Source: CAYFPO01 sp964345035 (GTDB lineage Bacteria; Fidelibacterota; Marinisomatia; SCGC-AAA003-L08; GCA-002704045). Taken from it: DNA of 48,975 nt. The notes under the pieces were generated by a model. That model did no database searches. It saw nothing but the letters and a program-made list of their open reading frames with translations, and was not told where the DNA came from. Positions 25,591-34,270 of the stretch are shown here, piece by piece (the first letter of the stretch is position 1; every line of letters begins with the position of its first letter). Made by a program: the position numbers and the translations under genes. The stretch is from positions 1-48,975 of the forward strand of contig CAYFPO010000013.1 of NCBI GenBank assembly GCA_964345035.1, written 5' to 3'.

Positions 25591-27852
25591 ATGACTACTT
25601 GGAAAGAAAAATTATCAAATCAAATACCAAATAAACTCGAAAGAGAAATTGAAATATTTGAAACTCAGATGGAACTGCGCAAGTTGGGGAAGCTGGATGA
25701 AAAAATATTTGCCGAAACCCGTTTGAGAAGGGGTGTTTATGGCCAACGTTATGACAATGGTCAACGTCATGATGGAATTCAGTCACGGAAATTGAATTAT
25801 CCTTCGAATAATATTATTAAAGGACCAGACACACTTTGGGATGCTCCCGGAATGCAGCGGATTAAAATTCCATTTGGTGGACTAAAACCATATCAAATGG
25901 ATGTTCTGGCAGATTTAGCTGAAGAATATTCAGATGGCATTATACATATTACCACCCGGCAGGATATTCAGTTTCATTACATCCATATAGATGATACACC
26001 AGACCTTATGAGGAGGTTAGCGGCTGTTGGGATTACTACCTTGGAGGCATGTGGAAATGTAGTTAGAAATACCACAGCTTGCCCCATCGCAGGTGTATGT
26101 CATGATGAAGCATTTGATGTTACCCCGTATGCAAATGCACTTTCAAGTTTTTTATTGGGTCATCCGGACTGTCAGGATTTTGGAAGAAAATTTAAAGTTG
26201 CATTTTCCGGATGTAAACATAAGGCATGTGGGTTGGTCGCAATGCACGATTTGGGAGCAATTGCAATCACTAAGAAAATAAATGGGCAGGAAAAACGAGG
26301 ATTTGAATTGTATGTTGGCGGTGGTTTAGGTGCAGTACCTCATCAAGCTAAACTATTTGATGAGTTTTTACCGGAAGAAGAATTATTACCTATTGCACAG
26401 GCTATGGGCAGAGTATTTGCGAGATTGGGAGAAAAGAAAAACAGGTCCCGTGCAAGAATTAAATTTCTGGTAGCTAATTTGGGAATTGATAAATTCAGGG
26501 AGATTGTTCTAGCAGAACGAAAGATCCTGCCACAGGATCCAGAATGGCATTCATATATCAGGGAATTGCCTGCATACGGTGAATCTCCGGCTAAGGAACC
26601 GAAACATTTACAAGGGTTTCAGTTACCAGATGATTTTTCTGAATGGTTTAAAACCAACATTTTTCTTCAGAAACAAAATGGGTATGCAGTTGCAACAATT
26701 GCATTGCCTCTTGGAGATCTTACCAGTTTTCAGATGCGAAAACTTGCCGATATTGCAAGAAAATATGTAGGTGATAATATTCGTACAACAGTGGAACAAA
26801 ATATTGTGTTAAGATGGGTGAGTGAAGCTGACCTCCCTGCTTTATATCAGGAACTCAAATCAATCGGATTGCATGAACCGGGTGCCGGAACTATTGTTGA
26901 TATCACAACTTGCCCAGGAACAGATACCTGTAAACTGGGAATTGCATCATCTCGAGCACTGACTGATGTATTGCGAAAAAGATTGTCAGAAAAAAATTAC
27001 ATAACGGAACAGGCTGTTAAAAACTTACGAATAAAAGTCAGTGGTTGTTTTAATTCCTGTGGGCAGCATCATATAGCGGATATTGGATTTTTCGGTAACA
27101 GCAGAAATATTAATGGCTATAAGGTACCTCATTTTCAAGTTATACTAGGTGGACAATGGGTGAATAATGCCGGTTCATTTGGACTTGCTATTGGTTCAGT
27201 TCCCTCAAAACACATTCCTGAAGCGTTGGACAGAATTACGGAATTTTATATACAAAATAGGCAAGGAAATGAAATATTCCAGAATTTTATTAACAGAATT
27301 GGTAAACGCGAGCTTCGAAATCAAATTGAAGATTTAATGCAGATTCCAGAATATCATGAAGATAAATCCTTTTATACAGATTGGGGTGACCCCAGAGAAT
27401 TTACATTGGGTGATTTAGGAGCAGGGGAATGTGCTGGAGAAGTTGTGACTCAAACAGATTTTAATATGTCAAACGCTGAACGATTGGTATTTGAGGCGCA
27501 ATGTTTAATGGATGATAATAACTTAAAAGATGCTGAACAGACAGCATATAACAGTATGTTAGAGGCCGCACGAGCATTGGTCAAAACACAATGGTATGAT
27601 GTACCTGAAAAGTCTGATATCATTGTAAAGGAATTCATTAAACGATTTTTTGACACAAAAATTTTCTATGATAGATTTGCTAAAAGAAAATTTGGTAAAT
27701 ACCTCATCCGTCGGCACAAAAATGGTCCCGTTGAATTGAAAAATGAGGCTGTTCATCAGTTAATAGAAGAATCTCAATTATTCATTGATGCTGCCCATAC
27801 CTGTTTTGCACGGTTAAATGAGTTGGCAATTGAATCAAATTTGGATCAGTAA
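25591..27852 (+). CDS. Assimilatory sulfite reductase (ferredoxin-type nitrite/sulfite reductase family) with C-terminal HEPN-like extension
   Basis: A 753-residue cytoplasmic enzyme of the sirohaem/[4Fe-4S] nitrite/sulfite reductase family, reducing sulfite to sulfide with six electrons. The cofactor signature CX5C...CX3C occurs in the second half (CPGTDTC and GCFNSC). A similar set is in the first half (CPIAGVC and GCKHKAC), although usually only one half binds cofactor. Residues about 615-753 (NAERLVFEAQCLMDDNN onward) are an extra alpha-helical region that resembles the HEPN-type tail of Bacteroidetes homologues. CAGGAA lies 7 nt before the ATG. Association with cysH and cysG indicates sulfite rather than nitrite as the substrate. 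It is the first structural gene after the attenuator. Confidence 0.9.
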   Translation: MTTWKEKLSNQIPNKLEREIEIFETQMELRKLGKLDEKIFAETRLRRGVYGQRYDNGQRHDGIQSRKLNYPSNNIIKGPDTLWDAPGMQRIKIPFGGLKPYQMDVLADLAEEYSDGIIHITTRQDIQFHYIHIDDTPDLMRRLAAVGITTLEACGNVVRNTTACPIAGVCHDEAFDVTPYANALSSFLLGHPDCQDFGRKFKVAFSGCKHKACGLVAMHDLGAIAITKKINGQEKRGFELYVGGGLGAVPHQAKLFDEFLPEEELLPIAQAMGRVFARLGEKKNRSRARIKFLVANLGIDKFREIVLAERKILPQDPEWHSYIRELPAYGESPAKEPKHLQGFQLPDDFSEWFKTNIFLQKQNGYAVATIALPLGDLTSFQMRKLADIARKYVGDNIRTTVEQNIVLRWVSEADLPALYQELKSIGLHEPGAGTIVDITTCPGTDTCKLGIASSRALTDVLRKRLSEKNYITEQAVKNLRIKVSGCFNSCGQHHIADIGFFGNSRNINGYKVPHFQVILGGQWVNNAGSFGLAIGSVPSKHIPEALDRITEFYIQNRQGNEIFQNFINRIGKRELRNQIEDLMQIPEYHEDKSFYTDWGDPREFTLGDLGAGECAGEVVTQTDFNMSNAERLVFEAQCLMDDNNLKDAEQTAYNSMLEAARALVKTQWYDVPEKSDIIVKEFIKRFFDTKIFYDRFAKRKFGKYLIRRHKNGPVELKNEAVHQLIEESQLFIDAAHTCFARLNELAIESNLDQ

Positions 27853-28431
27853 ATGAATATTTCAGAATTACAAAAAATTAATATCAAGTTTTTTACAACA
27901 GAAACTACACAAGTTGATTTGAAAGAACTTATACCGGTTTTTCACCAGTGGATTCAAAAAGATTTTATTAAAGATCATGTTCTCATTGATGTTGCAGATT
28001 ATACTCATGTTCATAATGGTCCGGGTTTAATTCTGATTGCCCATGAAGGAAATTTTAGTCTAGATCAGTCAAATGGGAAATTAGGATTATTGTATCAACG
28101 AAAACAGAATTCCCTGGGAAAATTACAAGACCGGATACAACTGTGTATTCAAATTGCAGCAACTGCCTGCAAATTACTTGAAAATGAGGTTGAAACAGGA
28201 ATGAAATTTGACTTGAATAAATTTTCATTCACAGCAAATGACAGATTAATTGCAAAAAATACACCAGAAAATCAAAATTCTATTAATGTTCTGTTAAAGA
28301 ACATTTCATACAATCTTTTTGAAACAGAAAATATTGTCTTTACACCAAATACTGATTTAAGAGAACGAATTTCAATATCAGTCAACTCAGAAAATGAGAT
28401 ATCAGAGGGGTATCTATTTACAAACAATTAA
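27853..28431 (+). CDS. Conserved protein of unknown function in the sulfite reductase operon
   Basis: A 192-residue soluble protein with no signal peptide. The core LIDVADYTHVHNGPGLILIAHEGNFSLD, then GKLGLLYQRK and NDRLIAKNTPEN, matches small proteins that I recall occurring beside NirA/sulfite reductase genes in other phyla, without an assigned role. The His residues in HVHNGPG and AHEGN are candidates for metal or cofactor contacts. It starts immediately after the sulfite reductase stop (0-nt gap), so its role is presumably tied to that enzyme, for example assembly or electron supply. This is inference from context. Confidence 0.75.
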   Translation: MNISELQKINIKFFTTETTQVDLKELIPVFHQWIQKDFIKDHVLIDVADYTHVHNGPGLILIAHEGNFSLDQSNGKLGLLYQRKQNSLGKLQDRIQLCIQIAATACKLLENEVETGMKFDLNKFSFTANDRLIAKNTPENQNSINVLLKNISYNLFETENIVFTPNTDLRERISISVNSENEISEGYLFTNN

Positions 28432-28447
28432 CATGGAAGAGGAAAAA

Positions 28448-29230
28448 ATGGAAATAATGAATATTCTGGAGAATAACTCCTATAAAAATTTGGAAAAAAT
28501 TAACAGAAATTTAAATGAAAAAAATCCCGATCAGGTGCTGAAAGAAATTTTGAACTATTTCCCACCGGACAGAATTACGATGGGCACAGGATTTGGAGCT
28601 CCTGGTGTTGCATTAATTGATATATTATTAAAGGTATCTAGGGATATTTCAATATTTTATCTTGATACAGAATTGCTCTTTCCTGAGACTTATGATGTAA
28701 GAGACAGAATTGAATCAAAATACAACATCAGATTAAAAAAGATCACCCCGGATATTTCTCTTAAAAAACAGGATGAGCTCCTTGGTGAAAAATTATGGGA
28801 GAGAAATCCAGATCAATGCTGCTCAATTAGAAAGGTTACACCATTAATAGGAGTATTGGAAAAATACGATGTATGGATTACAGGCATCCGCAGATCACAA
28901 ACAAAGTATAGGGATAATGCAAAATTAATTGAATTTGATCCACGATATAATGTCATAAAAGTGAATCCTATTTTGAATTGGACACATAATCAGGTTTGGT
29001 TTTATATCATAACTCATAATCTCCCCTACAACAAATTACATGAAAAAGGGTATATCAGTCTGGGTTGTACTCATTGCACAACCCCAGTGTTAAATGGGGA
29101 AGATGATCGAGCAGGGCGTTGGCGTGGATTTAAAAAAACAGAGTGTGGTCTTCATGTTCCGCAAGAGCAGAAAAACGGATTCAACAAAAAGATCAATGTG
29201 AATATTCAGTCCAAATTAGATCAGAAATAA
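28448..29230 (+). CDS. cysH: APS/PAPS reductase (thioredoxin-dependent, [4Fe-4S]-type)
   Basis: A 260-residue enzyme that reduces activated sulfate to sulfite, the step before sulfite reductase. PP-loop-type nucleotide binding is seen at GTGFGAPGVALIDI. DTELLFPETYDV and WITGIRRSQTKYR are family motifs. The CC pair in NPDQCCSIRKV and CTHC in SLGCTHCTTP together form the cluster signature CC-X(n)-CXXC of APS-type reductases. RAGRWRGFKKTECGLH near the end carries the catalytic Cys. ATG 28448 is preceded by AGAGGA; ATG 28433 and 28394 are in frame upstream, but 28394 overlaps the previous gene without a Shine-Dalgarno sequence. No ATP sulfurylase (cysD/N or sat) is in the window. Confidence 0.92.
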   Translation: MEIMNILENNSYKNLEKINRNLNEKNPDQVLKEILNYFPPDRITMGTGFGAPGVALIDILLKVSRDISIFYLDTELLFPETYDVRDRIESKYNIRLKKITPDISLKKQDELLGEKLWERNPDQCCSIRKVTPLIGVLEKYDVWITGIRRSQTKYRDNAKLIEFDPRYNVIKVNPILNWTHNQVWFYIITHNLPYNKLHEKGYISLGCTHCTTPVLNGEDDRAGRWRGFKKTECGLHVPQEQKNGFNKKINVNIQSKLDQK

Positions 29231-29231
29231 A

Positions 29232-30614
29232 ATGAATGACCTTCTACCAATATTTCTAAAACTGAAGGACAAACCCTGCCTGGTAGTGGGAGCTGGCAAG
29301 GTTGCCGTTCAAAAAGTACAGCAGCTAATCGACAGTCGTGCTCGTGTGACAGTAATAGCACCTGAAATTGGGAAGCAAATGATTCAATTAGCCAAAAAAG
29401 AAGCTGTTTGCATTAAACGTCGTCGGTACAAAACCGGCGACGTTAATCAATTTATAGTTGTAATTGGTGCTACCAACGATCAAAAAGTGAATCAAACTAT
29501 CTACAAGGAATCAGTATTACAAAATATCCCGGTCAATATTGTAGACCAACCCAATCTGTGTACATTTTATATGGGAGCATCTTATCAACAGGGTAATCTA
29601 AAAATTGCTGTTTCTACGAATGGCAAAAGTCCTACAATTGGAAAAAGTGTAAGAGACGAAATTAAATCTAATTTTGGCATTGAATATTCAAATTTGTTGG
29701 AAGATTTAGGAAAAAAAAGGAAACAGGTCATCCAAAATAATACAGATCAAAATAAGCGATCTGCAATTTTAAAAAATTCAGCATTATCAGAATTCCAACA
29801 AATCCAACAAAATGACAGTAATGGAAATTTAAATGGGAAAGTTACGTTAGTCGGTGCCGGACCAGGTGACCCTGAATTAATCAGCATAAAAGGACTAAAA
29901 GCGATACAAACTGCGGATGTGATTTTTTATGATAGTTTAGTAAATCCAGCAATTCTCAAAGATGCACCAAAATCAACCCAACTGATTCATGTGGGTAAGG
30001 TTGGCAAACATAAATGCAGACAGACTGATATAAATAAATCTCTAATCAATTTTGCAAGAGCAGGTAATTCTGTTGTCAGATTAAAAAACGGTGATCCATT
30101 TGTTTTTGGGAGGGGTGGTGAAGAAATTCAAATTTTGACAGATGCAAAAATCCCATTTGAAGTTGTACCGGGAATATCCTCGGGAATTGGTGTACCGGGT
30201 CATATAAATATGCCTCTGACTCAACGGGATATATCATCCACTGTTGTTTTTGTTACTGGACATGAATGTCATACAAAAAATAAAACGGTAGATTGGAAAA
30301 GTATTGCAAAAACTACCGGAACAATTGTTGTTTTTATGGGAGTAAAATCATTACCAAAAATAGCAAAAAGTCTGATTCAAAACGGACTAAAGGAGAAAAC
30401 TCCCGCTGCCATAATTCAAAATGGTACATTACAAAGTGAAAAAATATTAACAGGTACAATTTTCGATTTAGGGAAAAAAGTTATCGATAATGAAATTGAA
30501 CCACCGGCAATTATTGTCATTGGTGAAGTTGTATCATTGTATAAAAATATTCAAGATAGACACCTTTCCAAAATACCAAGAATACCAATTCAACACGGAA
30601 AATGCACAACCTAA
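29232..30614 (+). CDS. cysG: Trifunctional sirohaem synthase (CysG)
   Basis: A 460-residue fusion, the same size as E. coli CysG (457). The N-terminal third is the NAD-dependent precorrin-2 dehydrogenase/ferrochelatase (LVVGAGKVAVQKVQQL, NIVDQPNLCTFYMGA, VSTNGKSPTIGKSVRDEI). A linker near 160-200 leads to uroporphyrinogen-III C-methyltransferase (from about 203: GKVTLVGAGPGDPELISIKG, DVIFYDSLVNP, RLKNGDPFVFGRGGEE, EVVPGISSGIGVPG). It makes the sirohaem needed by the sulfite reductase three genes upstream, using uroporphyrinogen III made by the hem operon directly downstream. It begins 1 nt after cysH. Confidence 0.96.
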   Translation: MNDLLPIFLKLKDKPCLVVGAGKVAVQKVQQLIDSRARVTVIAPEIGKQMIQLAKKEAVCIKRRRYKTGDVNQFIVVIGATNDQKVNQTIYKESVLQNIPVNIVDQPNLCTFYMGASYQQGNLKIAVSTNGKSPTIGKSVRDEIKSNFGIEYSNLLEDLGKKRKQVIQNNTDQNKRSAILKNSALSEFQQIQQNDSNGNLNGKVTLVGAGPGDPELISIKGLKAIQTADVIFYDSLVNPAILKDAPKSTQLIHVGKVGKHKCRQTDINKSLINFARAGNSVVRLKNGDPFVFGRGGEEIQILTDAKIPFEVVPGISSGIGVPGHINMPLTQRDISSTVVFVTGHECHTKNKTVDWKSIAKTTGTIVVFMGVKSLPKIAKSLIQNGLKEKTPAAIIQNGTLQSEKILTGTIFDLGKKVIDNEIEPPAIIVIGEVVSLYKNIQDRHLSKIPRIPIQHGKCTT

Positions 30615-30706
30615 TCTGATATTTATGGTAATTCAGTCTTGGGATGAATTATTACAATGTTCTAAATTTCGACTGTGGATTCGAATAATAAAATTATTGG
30701 TTGATA

Positions 30707-31303
30707 ATGAATAACCGAAAATTACAGGAACGGGAAGCAAGGAAAGAATTGATATCCCAGGGTGCGTTGAATGTATTCAGGAAAAATGGCTTGGATGGTG
30801 CAACCATGGATCACATTGCAGAAGAAGCGGGATTTGGAAAAGCAACATTGTATTATTATTTCCATTCCAAAGAAGAGGTGTTCTGTGTTATCATGGAAAA
30901 AGGATGGAAACTGCTGTGGGAAGAAATTGAAGAATCCATACATTCCAAGAAAAATCCCAAAGAAAAATTCCTGGATATTCTGATGCAGATTTCAAATTTG
31001 ATTCTGAACAGAAGAAATTTATACAGCTTTCTTTTTTCTGCACCCGGCACCATTACACATGTGGATGAAAAACTTCAGTCCTGGAAATCATATCAGAATC
31101 GGTTATATGCAACCTTACGTAGTCTCCTGGAAGAAGGAGTATCCAATGGAGAACTTCCAAATGTAAATCCAGAATTATTTTTTAGAGCGATCGGCGGCTC
31201 TTTTCATGGATTGTTCACTATGGGGAATTCCAAGAAGAAACTATCCCGTAAGGAAATTGAAAAACTGTTTTCTGAATTACTAGCAACATCCCGGGAAAAA
31301 TGA
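30707..31303 (+). CDS. TetR-family transcriptional regulator, probably of the haem operon
   Basis: A 198-residue regulator. The N-terminal TetR helix-turn-helix is clear (residues about 8-55): ALNVFRKNGLDGATMDHIAEE, then AGFGKATLYYYFHSKEEVF. The C-terminal ligand domain is variable and the ligand unknown. ATG 30707 is chosen over TTG 30701. It follows cysG by 92 nt and precedes hemA by 1 nt, so it is probably the first gene of the haem operon and may autoregulate it; no operator palindrome could be identified. A haem- or porphyrin-type signal is plausible but is inference. Confidence 0.9.
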   Translation: MNNRKLQEREARKELISQGALNVFRKNGLDGATMDHIAEEAGFGKATLYYYFHSKEEVFCVIMEKGWKLLWEEIEESIHSKKNPKEKFLDILMQISNLILNRRNLYSFLFSAPGTITHVDEKLQSWKSYQNRLYATLRSLLEEGVSNGELPNVNPELFFRAIGGSFHGLFTMGNSKKKLSRKEIEKLFSELLATSREK

Positions 31304-31304
31304 A

Positions 31305-32570
31305 ATGAATGAATCTCTCCAATATTATGGTATCAGTCACAGAGTTGCAAATATTGAAATACGGGAAAAATTCTCATTGGGTAAAGAGGAAATAAGTCAA
31401 TTTTATTACAACCTCCACGAGCAGAAATCCATTAAAGAATTATTCATCCTGTCGACTTGCAACCGCACTGAATTTTATTTATATGGATCTGAGGATAATG
31501 AAATCAAAAAGTGGATAATCTCACAATATGAATTGTTAAATCGATCGGTAATTAAAAATTTATCAAAATTACTGGAAAAAACAGGTGACGATGTAATCTC
31601 CCATTTATTTAATGTAGCATCTGGTATAAATTCCATGATTTTAGGTGAAACACAAATAACTGCACAGATTAAAGATTCCTTTAATCATGCCCATCATTCC
31701 GGTAGTTTGGGACCGGTTCTTACCAGATTAATAAATTCTTCCCTTGAATGCAGCAAGTCAGTCAGAACAAAAACCAATTTATCTGCGGGTGTGTTATCTG
31801 TGAGTTCCGCTGCAGTGGATCACATCATGAAATCTGTAAAAAATTTACAATCCAAATCCATTCTGTTAATTGGAGCAGGTTCAACCGGTCGATTAACTGC
31901 CTTAAATCTTAAGAAAAGAGGAATTCTGAATATTTTTATTTCCAACCGGAACAGAAAAAACAGCCAAAGACTTGCTGATGATATTGGTGGGACTGTCATA
32001 CCTTTTAAAGAAAAAGATAAATTTTTAAGGAAAACGGATGTACTTATAACCTGCACAGCAGCAGACAAACCGGTATTTTTAAAAAAAGATTTTAGTTTAG
32101 TTAAACAACCTCTTTTTACCATTGATCTGTCAGTTCCACGGAATATTCAACCGGAAGTTTCAGAATTAGAAAATGTAGAATTGTTTACAATTGATGGTTT
32201 AGATGATATTGTAAAAGAAAATATTGAAATTCGTAAAAAGGAGCTTCCACAGGCAAAAATAATAATTTCAGAAATGGAACAGGTTTTTAAAACCTGGTTG
32301 AGGACATTATCTGTGACTCCTACCATTCGAGAATTAAAATCATATTATCATGACATAAAAAAATCTACAATTGATCAAATTCAAACCAAATATTCAGAAG
32401 AAACGGTTCAATTTTTAGATACTTTAAGTGACAGGCTGATCAAGAGAATGCTGAAAACTCAGATTGAATCTTTAAAACAGCAGGGCGAATCGGAAGATTC
32501 CTCTACTGAATTTGTAGAATCAGTGAGATTATTGTATAAGTTGGACCACAAACAAAATGGCAAAAACTGA
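31305..32570 (+). CDS. hemA: Glutamyl-tRNA reductase
   Basis: The first enzyme of the C5 haem pathway: glutamyl-tRNA plus NADPH gives glutamate-1-semialdehyde. The 421 residues contain the catalytic Cys52 in LSTCNRTEFYLY, GETQITAQIKDSF, and the NADPH Rossmann motif ILLIGAGSTGRLTALNL. A C-terminal dimerisation region with SDRLIKRMLKTQIESLK follows. It starts 1 nt after the TetR gene, and its end overlaps hemC by 14 nt. Glutamyl-tRNA reductase is the usual control point of the pathway, so its placement directly behind the regulator fits. Confidence 0.96.
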   Translation: MNESLQYYGISHRVANIEIREKFSLGKEEISQFYYNLHEQKSIKELFILSTCNRTEFYLYGSEDNEIKKWIISQYELLNRSVIKNLSKLLEKTGDDVISHLFNVASGINSMILGETQITAQIKDSFNHAHHSGSLGPVLTRLINSSLECSKSVRTKTNLSAGVLSVSSAAVDHIMKSVKNLQSKSILLIGAGSTGRLTALNLKKRGILNIFISNRNRKNSQRLADDIGGTVIPFKEKDKFLRKTDVLITCTAADKPVFLKKDFSLVKQPLFTIDLSVPRNIQPEVSELENVELFTIDGLDDIVKENIEIRKKELPQAKIIISEMEQVFKTWLRTLSVTPTIRELKSYYHDIKKSTIDQIQTKYSEETVQFLDTLSDRLIKRMLKTQIESLKQQGESEDSSTEFVESVRLLYKLDHKQNGKN

Positions 32571-33495
32571 GATCATCATTGGTTCCAGGGGAAGCCAATT
32601 GGCTCTGTGGCAATCCAATTTTGTTAAAAATCTTCTTGAAAATTCCACACAGGAATTGATATGCACAATAAAAGTAATCCAAACCAGAGGAGATGAGGAC
32701 CAATCCATACCTCTGCCGGACGTAGGTGACAAGGGATTTTTTACGGAGGAAATTGAATCTGAACTCAAGACAGGTGATATTGATATGGCAGTACATTCCC
32801 TCAAAGATTTACCTGTACAATTAGGAGATGATTTTACAATTGGAGCAGTAATCAAAAGGGATTCTCCGTTTGATGTGTTAATACATCATGGAATTTCCTC
32901 TGTTGATTCTCTTCCTAAAAAAGCTGTTATAGCAACCAGCAGTGTCAGAAGAAAAGTTCAATTAAAAAACTACAGAACAGATTTGAAATTTGTTGATGTT
33001 CGAGGAAACATATTAACAAGGATCGAAAAACTCCAGAAAAATAAATGGGACGGTCTCATAATGGCAGAAGCAGCCCTTAATAGACTTAATCTGCAGAATC
33101 TGAATTATAAACGATTCACCTTAGACCAAATGATTCCTGCTGCTGGACAGGGAGCCATAGCTGTACAAATTTTAAAAGGAAGATCTAACCTTAAGAAAAT
33201 AGTCAGTCAATTAAATCATCAGGATTCTGCATTGGAAACCCAGATTGAAAGAAAATTTGTTGATGAAATGGGAGGCGGATGCCAGCATCCAATAGCAGCG
33301 TATGCAAAAATTGATAGATCTAATATCAATATGGTTGCGATGGTGGCATCATTAGATGGCACACAATCCATTAAAGTAAAAAAATCATGTTCACTGCAGA
33401 ACCCCGAATCTGTCCTCAATGAAGTTTTGTCTGAAATGAAGAAGAAGGGTGCTGACAAAATTATCGGAAATGAATTGGAATTTTCGGGTGTCTGA
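32557..33495 (+). CDS. hemC: Hydroxymethylbilane synthase (porphobilinogen deaminase)
   Basis: A 312-residue enzyme joining four porphobilinogens into hydroxymethylbilane. Its motifs are GSRGSQLALWQ, DMAVHSLKDLPVQL, TSSVRRKVQLKN, VDVRGNILTRIEKL and MIPAAGQGAIAVQ. The cofactor-attachment Cys is at residue 242 (MGGGCQHPIAAYA), the same number as in the E. coli enzyme. It overlaps hemA by 14 nt and hemD by several codons, consistent with strict co-translation. Confidence 0.97.
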   Translation: MAKTEIIIGSRGSQLALWQSNFVKNLLENSTQELICTIKVIQTRGDEDQSIPLPDVGDKGFFTEEIESELKTGDIDMAVHSLKDLPVQLGDDFTIGAVIKRDSPFDVLIHHGISSVDSLPKKAVIATSSVRRKVQLKNYRTDLKFVDVRGNILTRIEKLQKNKWDGLIMAEAALNRLNLQNLNYKRFTLDQMIPAAGQGAIAVQILKGRSNLKKIVSQLNHQDSALETQIERKFVDEMGGGCQHPIAAYAKIDRSNINMVAMVASLDGTQSIKVKKSCSLQNPESVLNEVLSEMKKKGADKIIGNELEFSGV

Positions 33496-34270
33496 TAAAC
33501 CACAAATATTGTGGACATTACATAAGGCATTTCCAGATTATTGGGTTCATAAGTTTGGCAGTATGAATGTTGATCTTATTCATCATCCTTTGATAAAACC
33601 CGAATCAATACTCGATAGAGAATTAAAATTAAAAACAGAAAAAATATTATCGGAAATTGAAAATATCATAGTTACGAGTTCAATGGGTGCTCAGTTTGGA
33701 GTAAATAATTTTAAGTCTATTCTCGAAAGTAAAACAATTCACACATTTAGCCTGTCAGCAAACGAATTCCTGACTGAGAATAATCTACAATCAATATATT
33801 ATCAGAATGCTCAAAATTGTGAGGAATTATCAAGAAAAATCATAAGTTCAGAAAATGGTGAAAAATATATTCATTTATGTTCTACCATATCAAATAAAAG
33901 AGACTGGGATATTCTGACAAAAAAAGGTATCCAAATAATTCAATGTCCTATATACACTCCAAATCCATTACCAAATGAGGATGGGGATCCAATTCGAAAC
34001 TTGAATTGGAACAATATTTTTGTGGTTGCTTTTGGCAGTCCATCCGGGATTAAAGGATTCATTAATATTTTTCAAAAAAGTGATACAGCAAAAAAGAAAC
34101 TAATCAATAAAAAGTTGGCAGTTATGGGAAATACAACTGCAACAGCTCTTTCAGAATTACTCGGATTGAGAGCTGTAATAATTCCTCAAAAAAGTACCTC
34201 TACTGAATTATGTCATTCAATTTATTACCAACTAAATCAGGAAAAAGTGATATATGAGTCTGCTGCTTGA
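33470..34270 (+). CDS. hemD: Uroporphyrinogen-III synthase
   Basis: HemD sequences are very divergent; this 266-residue protein is assigned mainly by position between hemC and hemE. Supporting signs are an N-terminal HHPLIKP, NIIVTSSMGAQFGVNNF, the central YIHLCSTISNKRDW, a FVVAFGSPSGIKGFINIF segment equivalent to 'v.FtSps.v..f', and KLAVMGNTTATAL near the end. It cyclises hydroxymethylbilane to uroporphyrinogen III, the branch point to both haem and sirohaem. The start is uncertain: ATG 33449, ATG 33470 and GTG 33488 all overlap hemC, and none has a strong Shine-Dalgarno sequence. It overlaps hemE by 17 nt. Confidence 0.85.
   Translation: MNWNFRVSDKPQILWTLHKAFPDYWVHKFGSMNVDLIHHPLIKPESILDRELKLKTEKILSEIENIIVTSSMGAQFGVNNFKSILESKTIHTFSLSANEFLTENNLQSIYYQNAQNCEELSRKIISSENGEKYIHLCSTISNKRDWDILTKKGIQIIQCPIYTPNPLPNEDGDPIRNLNWNNIFVVAFGSPSGIKGFINIFQKSDTAKKKLINKKLAVMGNTTATALSELLGLRAVIIPQKSTSTELCHSIYYQLNQEKVIYESAA

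Noticed and set aside
28394..28447. Longer cysH start at ATG 28394
   Set aside because: It would overlap the previous gene by 38 nt with no Shine-Dalgarno sequence, and the added residues are not part of the family; ATG 28448 has AGAGGA upstream.
30490..30714. 74-codon frame overlapping the cysG end and the start of the TetR gene
   Set aside because: It is mostly a shifted reading of cysG, then AT-rich spacer. No Shine-Dalgarno sequence or homology; the spacer is more likely regulatory.
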